From: Mucilaginibacter sp.
GTDB lineage: Bacteria > Bacteroidota > Bacteroidia > Sphingobacteriales > Sphingobacteriaceae
Assembly: GCF_028288205.1 (NCBI RefSeq)
Contig: NZ_JAQBOD010000012.1
Span: 1-64,000, forward strand
Reading direction: 5' to 3'
DNA length: 64,000 nt
Below, piece after piece: positions 51,304 through 60,262 of the stretch. Within the stretch, counting starts at the first letter, position 1. Each line of letters opens with the position of its first letter. The notes under the pieces are model-generated. The model did no database searches, had not been told where the DNA came from, and saw only the letters and a program-made list of their open reading frames with translations. Made by a program: the position numbers and the translations under genes.

Positions 51304-53778
51304 TTACTCCGACTTCAGCTCCTTGTTCCTTCTAAATATAGACAGCAATATACCTATCACCATAATAATGGTACCAGACCACAGGAAGTTAATATCCGGG
51401 AATTTAATGGCGCGCATTACTATCCATTTTTTAGCACTTTCGGGCTGCTGGTAAACGGTAACTTCTATTTTATTTTTTTGAGGAATAACTTTGGTGAAAC
51501 GAAGCTTTAAACCGGCATCCTCAACCTTACGGGCAAAATCAAAGGCATTATTGCTTCTTATCATATAAACAGGTTCGGCCTCGTATGCTTTATCGTGCGA
51601 TACCACATGCAGTTTAGCACCTATAGCAATATCTTTATCTGTTAAAGTAATATCTGATATATGATCCTTTTTAGCAATACTTTCCAGTATCATATACCCT
51701 TCCCTAAAGCGTATGGTGTCACCGGGAGATACTTCATAAACTAAAGGAGCTTCGTACTTCTTATCATCATCAGCTTCATCATGCCCTGCTTCCCCGGTGC
51801 CTTCGCCAATAGTAATCGCGTTAGACATATTAACATGCGTATACAGATCACTAAATAAATAATGCTTTGTATCCGGCGATGAGATCAATCCCATCTTCAT
51901 ATTAGCCTGGGCATTGGGTTTTAGCATAAACTCCTCTGTAACCTTACCATTAGCGTCTACAGCCTTGTAATTTACCTTAAAGTAATGGTTTGGCGGGGCT
52001 ATGGAGTCGCCAACATAACTTACCATGTATTTACCCATTTGCACGGGCGTGTTTTTATATAGGATGATATTTTCTTTAGGATTGTTTTTGGTTTTGACAA
52101 AATCTTCAGAAAATTGTTCGCCGGTTGTATTTTCTGATATTACTATACTGGTTCCTGCTGATATTAGCGCGCCTACCATTATCAATCCAAAACCAATATG
52201 CGCCACTGCCGAACCGGCCAGTTTTACTTTGCCTTTTAATGCCTCTATAAATACTTTCGCGTTAGCCAATATAGAGTAAATGGCGCCTACCATTATCAGT
52301 ATAAAAACAAACTGCAGTTTATAAACTCCGGTTACATATATTATAACCCCGGTAATTACCCCCGCGAGTATCAAATAAACTGCAGAGGTAATAAAGAATT
52401 TGGTAATATCTGTTTTCTTATATTTCATGAACTGGGTTACACCTGTTAATAAGGTAACTACTACAGCAAATGAGGCTTGTACAATATTGTAATGCTTTAC
52501 CGGGTCAGACGGCGGTGCTACTTTGGTGCCAAACATCAGGTTCCAAACAGGTATAGATGATACTACCACCAGGTGAAAACATGATAAGCATAAAAATATA
52601 GCACCCACAAACATCCAAAACTCGCGCGAATAAGTTTCTTCGTCTTTTTTAGTGCGCGGCAGTTCTTTCCAGCGGATAGCTAACATAACAATAGCTAATA
52701 CTAAAAATATAACCACATCGGCAACCAGGTGCCAAAACATACCGGCATCTGTAAATGCGTGTACAGACGTGTCGCCTAAAACACCGCTCCGGGTAAGGAA
52801 GGATGCATACAGTACCAGCACAAAGCTGGTTAACACTAAAATTGTAGCGGTAAAATAGGAATGACCCGTATTTTTGTATACAATCATTACGTGTACAGCA
52901 CCAACCAATATTAACCATGGAATTATAGAGGCATTTTCTACCGGGTCCCATGCCCAGAAACCACCGAACGATAAAGATTCATAGGCCCAAAACGCGCCCA
53001 TGATAATACCTGTTCCCAAAACCATCATCGCGAAGAGCGAATAAGATATAGCAGGTTTTACCCATTCGGTATAGCGTTTTTGCCAAAGGCCGGCAATTGC
53101 ATAAGCAAACGGAACAACCATTGATGCAAAACCCAAAAACAAAGTTGGGGGGTGTATAACCATCCAATAGTTCTGCAATAACGGATTCATGCCGTTACCG
53201 TCTTTAATATAGCTTAAATAGTTATGATAAAGCGCCGGGTTACTAGCAAATATTGGTGCCGATTCTTTAAGATTAATAGCCTCGCGCAGCAAAATAAATG
53301 GAGAACTACCTATACGTTGGCCCAATATATCCACTCCTATTAACATGGTAGCTAATATGGCTTGCGATAATGCCACTACTGCCATCACCGGCTTTTCCCA
53401 TGATTTGGCTTTCCATATTAATATATTGCCAATAACAGCCTGCCAAAAGTTCCAAAGCAAGAAACTACCCTCTTGTCCATCCCAAAAACTTGAGATGATA
53501 AAATGTACAGGTAATGCCCTTGATGAATGCTCCCAGGCATAATAATATTCAAAAAGGTGGCTAAAAATTATGTAAAATAATGAAACTACAATCCCAATGA
53601 CAGAAGCCGTATTAATGAAAAAACCTATACGCCCCAACCGTTTCCAGGAAGTGTCTAATGGGTTAGTTGTTGCGAAATAATAGCTTATTGCTGCAAATAA
53701 GGCCGAGCCAAATGATAGAATAGTGAAGAACTGACCCAGGTGACCCGGTAAAAGGTGTTCGCCTTTAAATGTATCCAT
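51304..53778 (-). CDS. ccmF: cytochrome c biogenesis CcmF/CcsA-like haem lyase
   Basis: An 824-residue membrane protein with about fifteen helices that joins haem to apocytochrome c. The haem-handling WWD-type motif is FGGFWAWDPVENASIIPWL near residue 268, and conserved His residues occur in external loops, as in GAVHVMIVYK. The large periplasmic domain at about 545-790 is typical of CcmF. The gene follows ccmE on the same strand with 14 bases between them. In Bacteroidota such proteins are often annotated CcsA; the two are related. Confidence 0.93.
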   Translation of the reverse strand: MDTFKGEHLLPGHLGQFFTILSFGSALFAAISYYFATTNPLDTSWKRLGRIGFFINTASVIGIVVSLFYIIFSHLFEYYYAWEHSSRALPVHFIISSFWDGQEGSFLLWNFWQAVIGNILIWKAKSWEKPVMAVVALSQAILATMLIGVDILGQRIGSSPFILLREAINLKESAPIFASNPALYHNYLSYIKDGNGMNPLLQNYWMVIHPPTLFLGFASMVVPFAYAIAGLWQKRYTEWVKPAISYSLFAMMVLGTGIIMGAFWAYESLSFGGFWAWDPVENASIIPWLILVGAVHVMIVYKNTGHSYFTATILVLTSFVLVLYASFLTRSGVLGDTSVHAFTDAGMFWHLVADVVIFLVLAIVMLAIRWKELPRTKKDEETYSREFWMFVGAIFLCLSCFHLVVVSSIPVWNLMFGTKVAPPSDPVKHYNIVQASFAVVVTLLTGVTQFMKYKKTDITKFFITSAVYLILAGVITGVIIYVTGVYKLQFVFILIMVGAIYSILANAKVFIEALKGKVKLAGSAVAHIGFGLIMVGALISAGTSIVISENTTGEQFSEDFVKTKNNPKENIILYKNTPVQMGKYMVSYVGDSIAPPNHYFKVNYKAVDANGKVTEEFMLKPNAQANMKMGLISSPDTKHYLFSDLYTHVNMSNAITIGEGTGEAGHDEADDDKKYEAPLVYEVSPGDTIRFREGYMILESIAKKDHISDITLTDKDIAIGAKLHVVSHDKAYEAEPVYMIRSNNAFDFARKVEDAGLKLRFTKVIPQKNKIEVTVYQQPESAKKWIVMRAIKFPDINFLWSGTIIMVIGILLSIFRRNKELKSE

Positions 53779-53792
53779 TAAAATAATTTATA

Positions 53793-54203
53793 TTATATGC
53801 TGGCCTGTTTTGCTTTGGCCTCTGTAATTTCTACCTTATCTTGAGTGTATTTAGACGGACACTTCATTAATATTTTTGATGCATGAAATTCATCACCGCG
53901 CATTTGCCCGGTTAAAACTATTTGCTCTGAGCGTTCAAAATCTTGTGGTTTACTGCCGGTAAATACAACTTTGCATTCTTCGCCTTTATTATCTTTCATA
54001 TAGAAAGAAAAATAATTGGCATCCTTTGTCGCATCGTAAAATAGTTGTTTTTGCTTATTTAAATGACCCACAATGTGCAATTCGGTATCTGCACTTTTAG
54101 CATCTTTAAATGAACCGTAGGTGCTCGAAGTAGAATATACACTTATAATAACTGCAATAGCTATAGCTATAACAATAAGACCAAATATGGAAGATTTTTT
54201 CAT
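53793..54203 (-). CDS. ccmE: haem chaperone CcmE, cysteine (CxxxY) type
   Basis: Carries haem from the CcmC/CcmB/CcmD complex to CcmF. The 136-residue protein has an N-terminal anchor (IFGLIVIAIAIAVIISVY, residues 6-23) and an OB-fold domain. In place of the usual His of the HxxxY motif it has C115 with Y119 (KCPSKY); CxxxY forms are known from Desulfovibrio and archaea, where the Cys holds haem. This makes the region a variant of the CcmE system. It is coupled by position to ccmF. Confidence 0.9.
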   Translation of the reverse strand: MKKSSIFGLIVIAIAIAVIISVYSTSSTYGSFKDAKSADTELHIVGHLNKQKQLFYDATKDANYFSFYMKDNKGEECKVVFTGSKPQDFERSEQIVLTGQMRGDEFHASKILMKCPSKYTQDKVEITEAKAKQASI

Positions 54204-54304
54204 TGTGGTTTATTTCCTGTAATTCAAGGTTACAAAAGTACAAAACGTACAGGTAATAATGTTTATTACAACAGATATATATTATTTAGAATCCTTCTTA
54301 ACAA

Positions 54305-56008
54305 TTATCGCGCAATAGCAATTGAAGCTGCTTTGGTAACTTTAATATGATAGTATTGGTCTGTACCTTCAAATACCCAGTAGTATGCTCCGGGTGGCAG
54401 AGCCTGTCCCTTATAATTTCCATCCCATAAGTCATAAGTTGAATTGGCTGTAAATACCACCTGCCCGTAACGGTTAAATATTTTAACATTTCCAAATGAT
54501 ACAAAGCCATCTATCTGAACAGAAAAATAATCATTTACTCCGTCGTTATTGGGTGTAAAAATATTTGGCGCCGATATTTTATAAGCTGCCGGTGGATTTA
54601 TTAATACAGCGGTAGAAGTAATAGTTGTACAACCTAAATTATTTGCTGCTTTAATATAATACTTGCCGCTTGCCGCTATATTTTTATAATTAGTTACAGG
54701 AATAGTTGCTGCAGCATCAGCATAATAGCTATACGTTTGGCCGCTTATAGGTTTATAAACCCTTGATAGATCAACCGTTTGCGGGTATTGAACAGGTAAC
54801 GGATCTGAAATCCTGACGACGGGAGCATCTTTAAGCACAACATGCACGGGGAGGATATTTTCACAACCTTCGGCATTTATTCCATGTATATAATAAGTGC
54901 CTGTCTCAACAGATTTAGGGTTATATACATAATCTAAGGTAACCGGGTTAGTATAGTATTTAAAAGTGGTATTACTGCTTGTCCCGGCGGTTACATATGC
55001 CGCGGTAAGATCAGCCCCCGGGCCCAGGCAGCCATATACGGTATCCACTAATTTTAAAGTAAAGTTTTCTTCTATTTTATTAACTACAGTATACAAAGTA
55101 TCGGGGCAACCCAAACCGGGATAAGGAGCAATAGCAACCGCGTATTTAGTTAGATTTGGCGGTGCCGGATTAAGTGTCAGCGTTTCACCATCACCAACAG
55201 ATTGTGTAAAGTCGTTGTCTTTAAACCATTTATAACCATAAAACCCGTTAGGTGCATGCAAAGTAATAGCAGGCTGCCCGGCGCAATAGGTGCTGCCGGT
55301 TATGGCCGGTGCCCCTTCTTCATTTATATCAATATAAGCGTAGCCAAAATGTCCCCCTCTTGTACAATCATTAGTTGTAAATTCAAGAACTACTGTTTTT
55401 CCTCCATAACCGGCTAAATTAATTGTTGTTGCAGACCATTCTTTATAAGAAATAGTGGATGGTCCGGAATTCCTTGTTGAATCTACATCCGGTACTACAT
55501 TAGATATTTTAAATCCGGGCAATTCGTTTGATGCCACAAAGTCAAAATATGGGCATACAATGTATTTTGAATCTGTATAATCATAAATCCTGGCGGCAAA
55601 CTTAGGTTGCTGATAGCTTTCATGGCCCGGGTTTTGCAAAACAACTGCATAGTTAAGAACAAGGCTATATGTTGGCCCTGGTGGTACAACAAATTGGTAA
55701 CTTATACGCTCGGCCTCTGCTCCGGTTCTATCATTACCTAACCTAACAGAAAATTTGCTGCCGTTTGGGCAAAGTGTAGGAAAATTACCGTATTTATCAT
55801 ACGTTCCGCCACTAACTATGGTATGTCTGTTATAAACTTGCTGGTTTCCTCCAACTAAAACTTCCCCATTAATATTAATTGTCCCTGTAGAACATACCCA
55901 CCCTTCAAACGTGCCCTTTTCAAAGCCAATATTGGGCGGGGCCTGCGCAAAGGCTCCTACGCTTTCCAGCAAAAATAAAACCAATAATATTTTATACAAT
56001 CCGCTCAC
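54305..56008 (-). CDS. secreted protein with T9SS type B (CHU_C/gliding) C-terminal domain
   Basis: A 567-residue secreted protein: signal peptide (LYKILLVLFLLESVGAFAQ), a jelly-roll-like N-terminal part (about 25-200), Ig-like or PKD-like modules, and a C-terminal type IX secretion sorting domain of about 90 residues. That domain shows NIFTPNNDGVNDYFSVQIDG, VKIFNRYGQVVF and WDGNYKGQALPPGAYYWVFE. It should be secreted by the gliding/T9SS machinery, which fits gldC at the window end. The start is GTG at 56008; an out-of-frame ATG lies at 56010. The ligand or role is unknown. Confidence 0.88.
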   Translation of the reverse strand: MSGLYKILLVLFLLESVGAFAQAPPNIGFEKGTFEGWVCSTGTININGEVLVGGNQQVYNRHTIVSGGTYDKYGNFPTLCPNGSKFSVRLGNDRTGAEAERISYQFVVPPGPTYSLVLNYAVVLQNPGHESYQQPKFAARIYDYTDSKYIVCPYFDFVASNELPGFKISNVVPDVDSTRNSGPSTISYKEWSATTINLAGYGGKTVVLEFTTNDCTRGGHFGYAYIDINEEGAPAITGSTYCAGQPAITLHAPNGFYGYKWFKDNDFTQSVGDGETLTLNPAPPNLTKYAVAIAPYPGLGCPDTLYTVVNKIEENFTLKLVDTVYGCLGPGADLTAAYVTAGTSSNTTFKYYTNPVTLDYVYNPKSVETGTYYIHGINAEGCENILPVHVVLKDAPVVRISDPLPVQYPQTVDLSRVYKPISGQTYSYYADAAATIPVTNYKNIAASGKYYIKAANNLGCTTITSTAVLINPPAAYKISAPNIFTPNNDGVNDYFSVQIDGFVSFGNVKIFNRYGQVVFTANSTYDLWDGNYKGQALPPGAYYWVFEGTDQYYHIKVTKAASIAIAR

Positions 56009-56333
56009 ATTTAGTGATTAAAGGTAAAAAAATGGCTATTTAAATAAATTATATCGTATGTGTTTTTTATTAATGACCGCGCTCATTATTATACTTATCC
56101 TAAAATTAATATCCTTGTATAAAACAGATATTATCTTAGTACAATGGCTAATAATTGGTTTTAATCAGCATTAAAAAATAATTTAGGTAATGTTAAAAAT
56201 ACGCTATTTAAATGCATTTGCTTGCTTTAAATTAATAAATCACATAATGCTAAAAAGCATATAAACAATTAAGGCCGACTAACGCCGGCCTTAAACAATA
56301 AAACTAATAAGTTTAACCTGTGATTCAGCCTGA
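56009..56333. other. A/T-rich intergenic region with gdh terminator
   Basis: The 325 bases between gdh and the CHU_C gene hold the hairpin at 56269 and a very A/T-rich stretch (56009-56260), where the CHU_C promoter should lie. No exact TAnnTTTG was found on the minus strand. Confidence 0.55.
56269..56294 (-). terminator. terminator of the glutamate dehydrogenase gene
   Basis: TTAAGGCCG and CGGCCTTAA form a 9-bp stem with an 8-base loop, 40 bases after the gdh stop codon in minus-strand reading. The following bases are A/T-rich. Confidence 0.75.
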
Positions 56334-57770
56334 TTAAGGCCAGATTCCTAAATTTTGATAAGAGACAGCAATCTTATTAATAACGCCTACTAATGCGGCT
56401 GTACGCATGCCATCTATTTTATTAATGCTTTTATATATCTCTCTTATCTCATGATAAGAACGGATCATGGTATCCTCTAATCCTGAATTTACCAATTCAA
56501 GTTCAGATGCTCCTTTAACTATAGTGGCGCGTTGTAACGGTGTTAAGGCTAAACCTGTAATACCTTCAACCATATTTACCAGGTTAAGATTTGAATTTTC
56601 TTCAAAGCGCCTGTTAATGCGGCCAAAAGCTACGTGTGATAAATTTTTAAGCCACTCAAAGTATGATACGGTTACACCACCTGCATTTGCATACATATCC
56701 GGAACAACAATACCACCCATTTGATGAAATATGGCTTCTGCCTCGGGACTGGTTGGACCATTTGCACCCTCTACTATAATTTTAGCTTTTATATTTTTTA
56801 TGTTGGCAACAGTTATCTGGTTCTCTAACGCTGCCGGAACTAAAATATCGCAAGGTTGTTCTAAACCTTCCAGCGTGTTTTTAAATTCTTGTTTTGCACC
56901 TGCGTAACCTAAAATTGATCCGGTTGCTTTACGGTGTTGAAATACTGCTTCAATATCCAAACCATCGGCATTATAAATTGCGCCTTCAAATTCGCATAAG
57001 CCAACTATTAAAGCGCCAAATTCTGAAAGGAACTTAGCCGAATAATAACCAACGTTACCTAAACCCTGCACAATAACTTTTTTGCCTGATATGCCGGGTG
57101 TTAATCCAATTTTCTGCATATCCTCGCCAATGCTCACACATTCGCGGGTGGCAATAGCTACTCCCCTGCCTGTGGCTTCCCGCCGACCGGCAATACCGTG
57201 TAAAGCAATAGGTTTACCGGTTACCGCCCCCATTGCATCCAATTGGCCCGGGTTCATGGTAGCATAAGTATCGGCTATCCAACTCATTTCGCGTTCGCCC
57301 GATCCATAATCAGGAGCAGGAACGTCAATGCTGGGGCCTATAAAGTTTTTCTTTATCAGCTCTACGGTATAACGGCGTGTAATATTTTCAAGTTCCTGAA
57401 CTGTATAGTTTTTAGGGTTAATTTTAATGCCACCCTTAGCACCTCCAAAAGGAACGTTAACAATAGCACATTTATAGGTCATGAGGGCGGCCAATGCCAT
57501 TACTTCATCTTCATTAACCATTTCACTGTAACGTATACCGCCTTTTGTTGGCGATTGGTGCTGTGAGTGTTCAACCCGCCATGCATCTATCACTTCAAAA
57601 CCATTGCCCCTGCGTATTGGGAAACGGAAACGGTAAACACTGTTACATGATTTTATCTGATCTAAAAGACCGGCATCATGCTTGGTAAATTGTGCTGCAA
57701 AATCAAAGTTTGAGCATACGTCGGCAAAAAAGTGGGTATCCTGATTGGTAGCGGAATTATTTGTAGCCAT
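56334..57770 (-). CDS. Glu/Leu/Phe/Val dehydrogenase (glutamate dehydrogenase)
   Basis: Reversible deamination of glutamate to 2-oxoglutarate. The 478-residue protein has HQSPTKGGIRYSEMVNEDEV and the catalytic-lysine motif PFGGAKGGI (K112), then a Rossmann domain with VQGLGNVGYYSAKFL near residue 235. Length is a little above the usual 420-450. It follows ccmD by 18 bases on the same strand; a functional link with haem export is not obvious, and placement may reflect shared transcription only. With gltBD it provides a second route of glutamate metabolism. Confidence 0.94.
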   Translation of the reverse strand: MATNNSATNQDTHFFADVCSNFDFAAQFTKHDAGLLDQIKSCNSVYRFRFPIRRGNGFEVIDAWRVEHSQHQSPTKGGIRYSEMVNEDEVMALAALMTYKCAIVNVPFGGAKGGIKINPKNYTVQELENITRRYTVELIKKNFIGPSIDVPAPDYGSGEREMSWIADTYATMNPGQLDAMGAVTGKPIALHGIAGRREATGRGVAIATRECVSIGEDMQKIGLTPGISGKKVIVQGLGNVGYYSAKFLSEFGALIVGLCEFEGAIYNADGLDIEAVFQHRKATGSILGYAGAKQEFKNTLEGLEQPCDILVPAALENQITVANIKNIKAKIIVEGANGPTSPEAEAIFHQMGGIVVPDMYANAGGVTVSYFEWLKNLSHVAFGRINRRFEENSNLNLVNMVEGITGLALTPLQRATIVKGASELELVNSGLEDTMIRSYHEIREIYKSINKIDGMRTAALVGVINKIAVSYQNLGIWP

Positions 57771-57788
57771 AATCTTGTGTTAATAAGG

Positions 57789-57998
57789 TTATTTTTCTTT
57801 TTCAATTTTTTTCAATCTCCTGTCTATAGAAAACAAGTAAATAGCTAAGCCAATAAAAATTATAACAATTACTGCAATAACTACATAAATTTTTCCAGAG
57901 CCGCGAAAAGTATCGGCCATTTCTACAGATTGGCTTTGCTGTGCAAAAGCGGTTACAAAACTTACCAGCAGTACTGCTAAAATTATAAACTTCTTCAT
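57789..57998 (-). CDS. ccmD: CcmD-like small membrane protein
   Basis: A 69-residue protein with a signal-like N-terminus (FIILAVLLVSFVTAFAQ), then one membrane helix (IYVVIAVIVIIFIGLAIYLF) and the C-terminal RRLKKIEKEK typical of CcmD. A small CcmD works with CcmC to deliver haem to CcmE. The N-terminal signal is unusual for CcmD and may be cleaved. Its start and the ccmC stop share one base. Confidence 0.85.
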   Translation of the reverse strand: MKKFIILAVLLVSFVTAFAQQSQSVEMADTFRGSGKIYVVIAVIVIIFIGLAIYLFSIDRRLKKIEKEK

Positions 57999-58672
57999 TA
58001 ATTTAGGTTGTTTCTTTTATTTTCTATCAAACGTATACGGTAACGCAAAGTGGCAATCCAAATGGCTATAAAGCTCCAGCCTAACATTGCGGGGTAAAAA
58101 GCTATTTTCATGCCATTATCGAGGTCGTATTTTCCAAAAGCAGGATTCCCGCCGCTGCCCGGGTGTAAAGAATCTGTCATTCTTGGTAAAATAAATATCA
58201 GGACAAGCATAATAGGGAAAGCGAAAATATTATAAATGGCAGATATTTTCGCGCGCTTTTGTTCTTCATCAATGGAGTTTCTGAGCACTACATAGGCACA
58301 GTATAATAAATAGGCAATAGCAGCACTATTTTGTTTTGGGTCACCACTCCAAAATTCGCCCCAGGTGAATTTGGCCCAGATCATCCCGGTTATCAAACCC
58401 AAAGTAAAAAAAACAAGGCCGGTATTTACGCATTCTATTGATGCAAGATCATATTCTTCTTTACCGGTTCTTAGGTACATAATGCTAAAAAAAACGGATA
58501 TTACAAATACCGAAAGCATTCCCATCCACATTGGAACATGGAAGTATAGATTACGTATAGTTTCATGAAGAACAGGTAAGGAAGGAACCGGAAATAATAA
58601 GCCTGTTATTAACGTAGAAAGTACCAGTACAACAGCTATCACTTTCCACCATGTTTGATATATAAATTTCAT
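57998..58672 (-). CDS. ccmC: haem export / delivery protein CcmC (CcsA-related)
   Basis: A 224-residue membrane protein with six predicted helices. The WWD-like region is FTWGEFWSGDPKQNSAAIAY, in which the usual WDPRLT is changed to SGDPKQN. It handles haem for CcmE. The start is the ATG at 58672 (MKFIYQTWWKV); a TTG at 58687 would extend it by five residues. It is followed directly by ccmD. Confidence 0.93.
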   Translation of the reverse strand: MKFIYQTWWKVIAVVLVLSTLITGLLFPVPSLPVLHETIRNLYFHVPMWMGMLSVFVISVFFSIMYLRTGKEEYDLASIECVNTGLVFFTLGLITGMIWAKFTWGEFWSGDPKQNSAAIAYLLYCAYVVLRNSIDEEQKRAKISAIYNIFAFPIMLVLIFILPRMTDSLHPGSGGNPAFGKYDLDNGMKIAFYPAMLGWSFIAIWIATLRYRIRLIENKRNNLN

Positions 58673-58730
58673 ATTGATTACAGGCAAATGTACTAATTAT
58701 TTGTATTGCGCTTTACTAAATGTACTATGC

Positions 58731-59933
58731 CTATTTTGGCTTATCAGATGGTTCATAATCAACAGGCAACAGTTCAGATAATCGTAGTTTAGACCAGGTA
58801 CCTTCATATAAGGGGCTTTCGCCAACAACTACACCATTTTTATCAAATAAAGAATAAGGAGGACTATTAAATAGTGTACATACGCTTATTTCATAATTAG
58901 GCATGTCTAACGGGCGATATATGTCCTTGAAGTTGGTCTCATCCCTCTTTTTAGTATAAATCACATACAGATAGTTGGGGTAAGTAATAGCGTATATGCC
59001 TGTTTCCTGTGTTGATCTTAATAACTCGAACGAAGCCCATGGAACTGTGGCGATCCGCTCATGGGCATATTTTGAAAGATTAGAAAGTTCGATGTAGTGA
59101 TTAACCGAATCACCCCTTCTTAAAGAAGTAAACATTTCTATTTTACGATGAATAACTTCATCCGATGGGCGATCTGTGTTAGGGTAACGGGTCAATTTTC
59201 GCACATCAAAGCCTTCTTCTTTTAATTTATCTGTATAAAGCGCGCGATAAAAGTGCATTGGCGATCCATAATAAGCCAGATCCCGGTTAATGCGCCATCT
59301 TTTTTTCTGTGCCTCATTTCCGGGTAATTCTTCAAAAAGCCGTTGCCCTTCGTATGATATATTGCCGGCGATTTTATCGCTTTTAAAATTTTTCAGCAAA
59401 AATTTAACCCGGTAACCAAGTCCGCGATTTTCTACAACTAAAAATTGATCAGCATCTACTTCTAATACCTGCTGCGTTTTATGATAAGTAATATTAAGAA
59501 TGGAAGGGTTTATAACTTCGCAATTTTTTGCATTCTCATCTGTACCTATAAACTCTCTTTTAAATTGTTCATAGTTGCGTTTCCAATCGCTTTTATTACC
59601 AGAAATAACCACTTCACGCAGTTGGATTACCTTTGGTTCCATCTCTATATTTAGCTTTATTGGCTCGTCGGCTACCAATACAGTTTTGGTATAATCAGTA
59701 AAACCTATTGCTGTTACTACAAGTGTGTATTGCCCGGGTCTTATTTTACTCAAACTAAAAGAACCATCGGCTGATGTTATTGTACCAAATGATGAATTAC
59801 TTAAAAAAACACTTGCTCTTGATACCGGAGATTTAGTTTCCTTACCTATTACCTTGCCGGTTATATTTTCGTTTTGTGCCCTTGTAAGAACAGGCCATAA
59901 AAAAAGCAGTAAAACTAACCAGGATAGCCGCAT
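58731..59933 (-). CDS. exported carboxypeptidase-regulatory-like protein, paralogue A
   Basis: A 400-residue protein with a signal peptide (hydrophobic LSWLVLLLFLWPVLT, cleavage near RAQ), followed by a CarboxypepD_reg-like beta-sandwich (about 22-100). It starts NITGKVIGKETKSPVSRASV and includes SFGTITSADGSFSLSKIRPG. The remaining 300 residues are a conserved, unclassified domain. It closely resembles the next gene (60263) throughout. Similar N-terminal domains occur in TonB-linked and surface proteins; the role here is unknown. It is set between ccmC and the paralogue. Confidence 0.85.
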   Translation of the reverse strand: MRLSWLVLLLFLWPVLTRAQNENITGKVIGKETKSPVSRASVFLSNSSFGTITSADGSFSLSKIRPGQYTLVVTAIGFTDYTKTVLVADEPIKLNIEMEPKVIQLREVVISGNKSDWKRNYEQFKREFIGTDENAKNCEVINPSILNITYHKTQQVLEVDADQFLVVENRGLGYRVKFLLKNFKSDKIAGNISYEGQRLFEELPGNEAQKKRWRINRDLAYYGSPMHFYRALYTDKLKEEGFDVRKLTRYPNTDRPSDEVIHRKIEMFTSLRRGDSVNHYIELSNLSKYAHERIATVPWASFELLRSTQETGIYAITYPNYLYVIYTKKRDETNFKDIYRPLDMPNYEISVCTLFNSPPYSLFDKNGVVVGESPLYEGTWSKLRLSELLPVDYEPSDKPK

Positions 59934-60262
59934 TTATAATTTTATATTAAGCTTTTTTTAAAATGCTAATTAAAACATTTACAAATGAATTATTGATGAA
60001 AAACGAGTATCAAAATTGTTATAATGTAATACTTTTATTATCCCGGTATATTTAGAAACTGTCTAAAAATGGTTCGCATATAAATCCGAGGAACAAACCA
60101 CGCGTCATTGCGAGGAACGAAGCAATCTCTGCACATGCAAATCAACCAGATACACTTTTAAAACAATCACAAAAATCATTTTTCATATTGACTATCCTAT
60201 GTAGAGATTGCTTCGTTCCTCGCAATGACGCATCTTTATTATATTTATACAGTTTTTTAAAT
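59934..60262. other. intergenic region with a family A repeat
   Basis: The 329 bases between the two paralogues hold an A/T-rich stretch with no clear promoter, and the long family A repeat at 60102-60231. No gene is supported. Confidence 0.6.
60102..60231. repeat. dispersed palindromic repeat, family A copy 9 (long form)
   Basis: GCGTCATTGCGAGGAACGAA and TTCGTTCCTCGCAATGACGC are exact inverted ends. The inner parts TGCAAATCAA and TATCCTATGTAGAGATTGC match copy 8. Confidence 0.93.
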
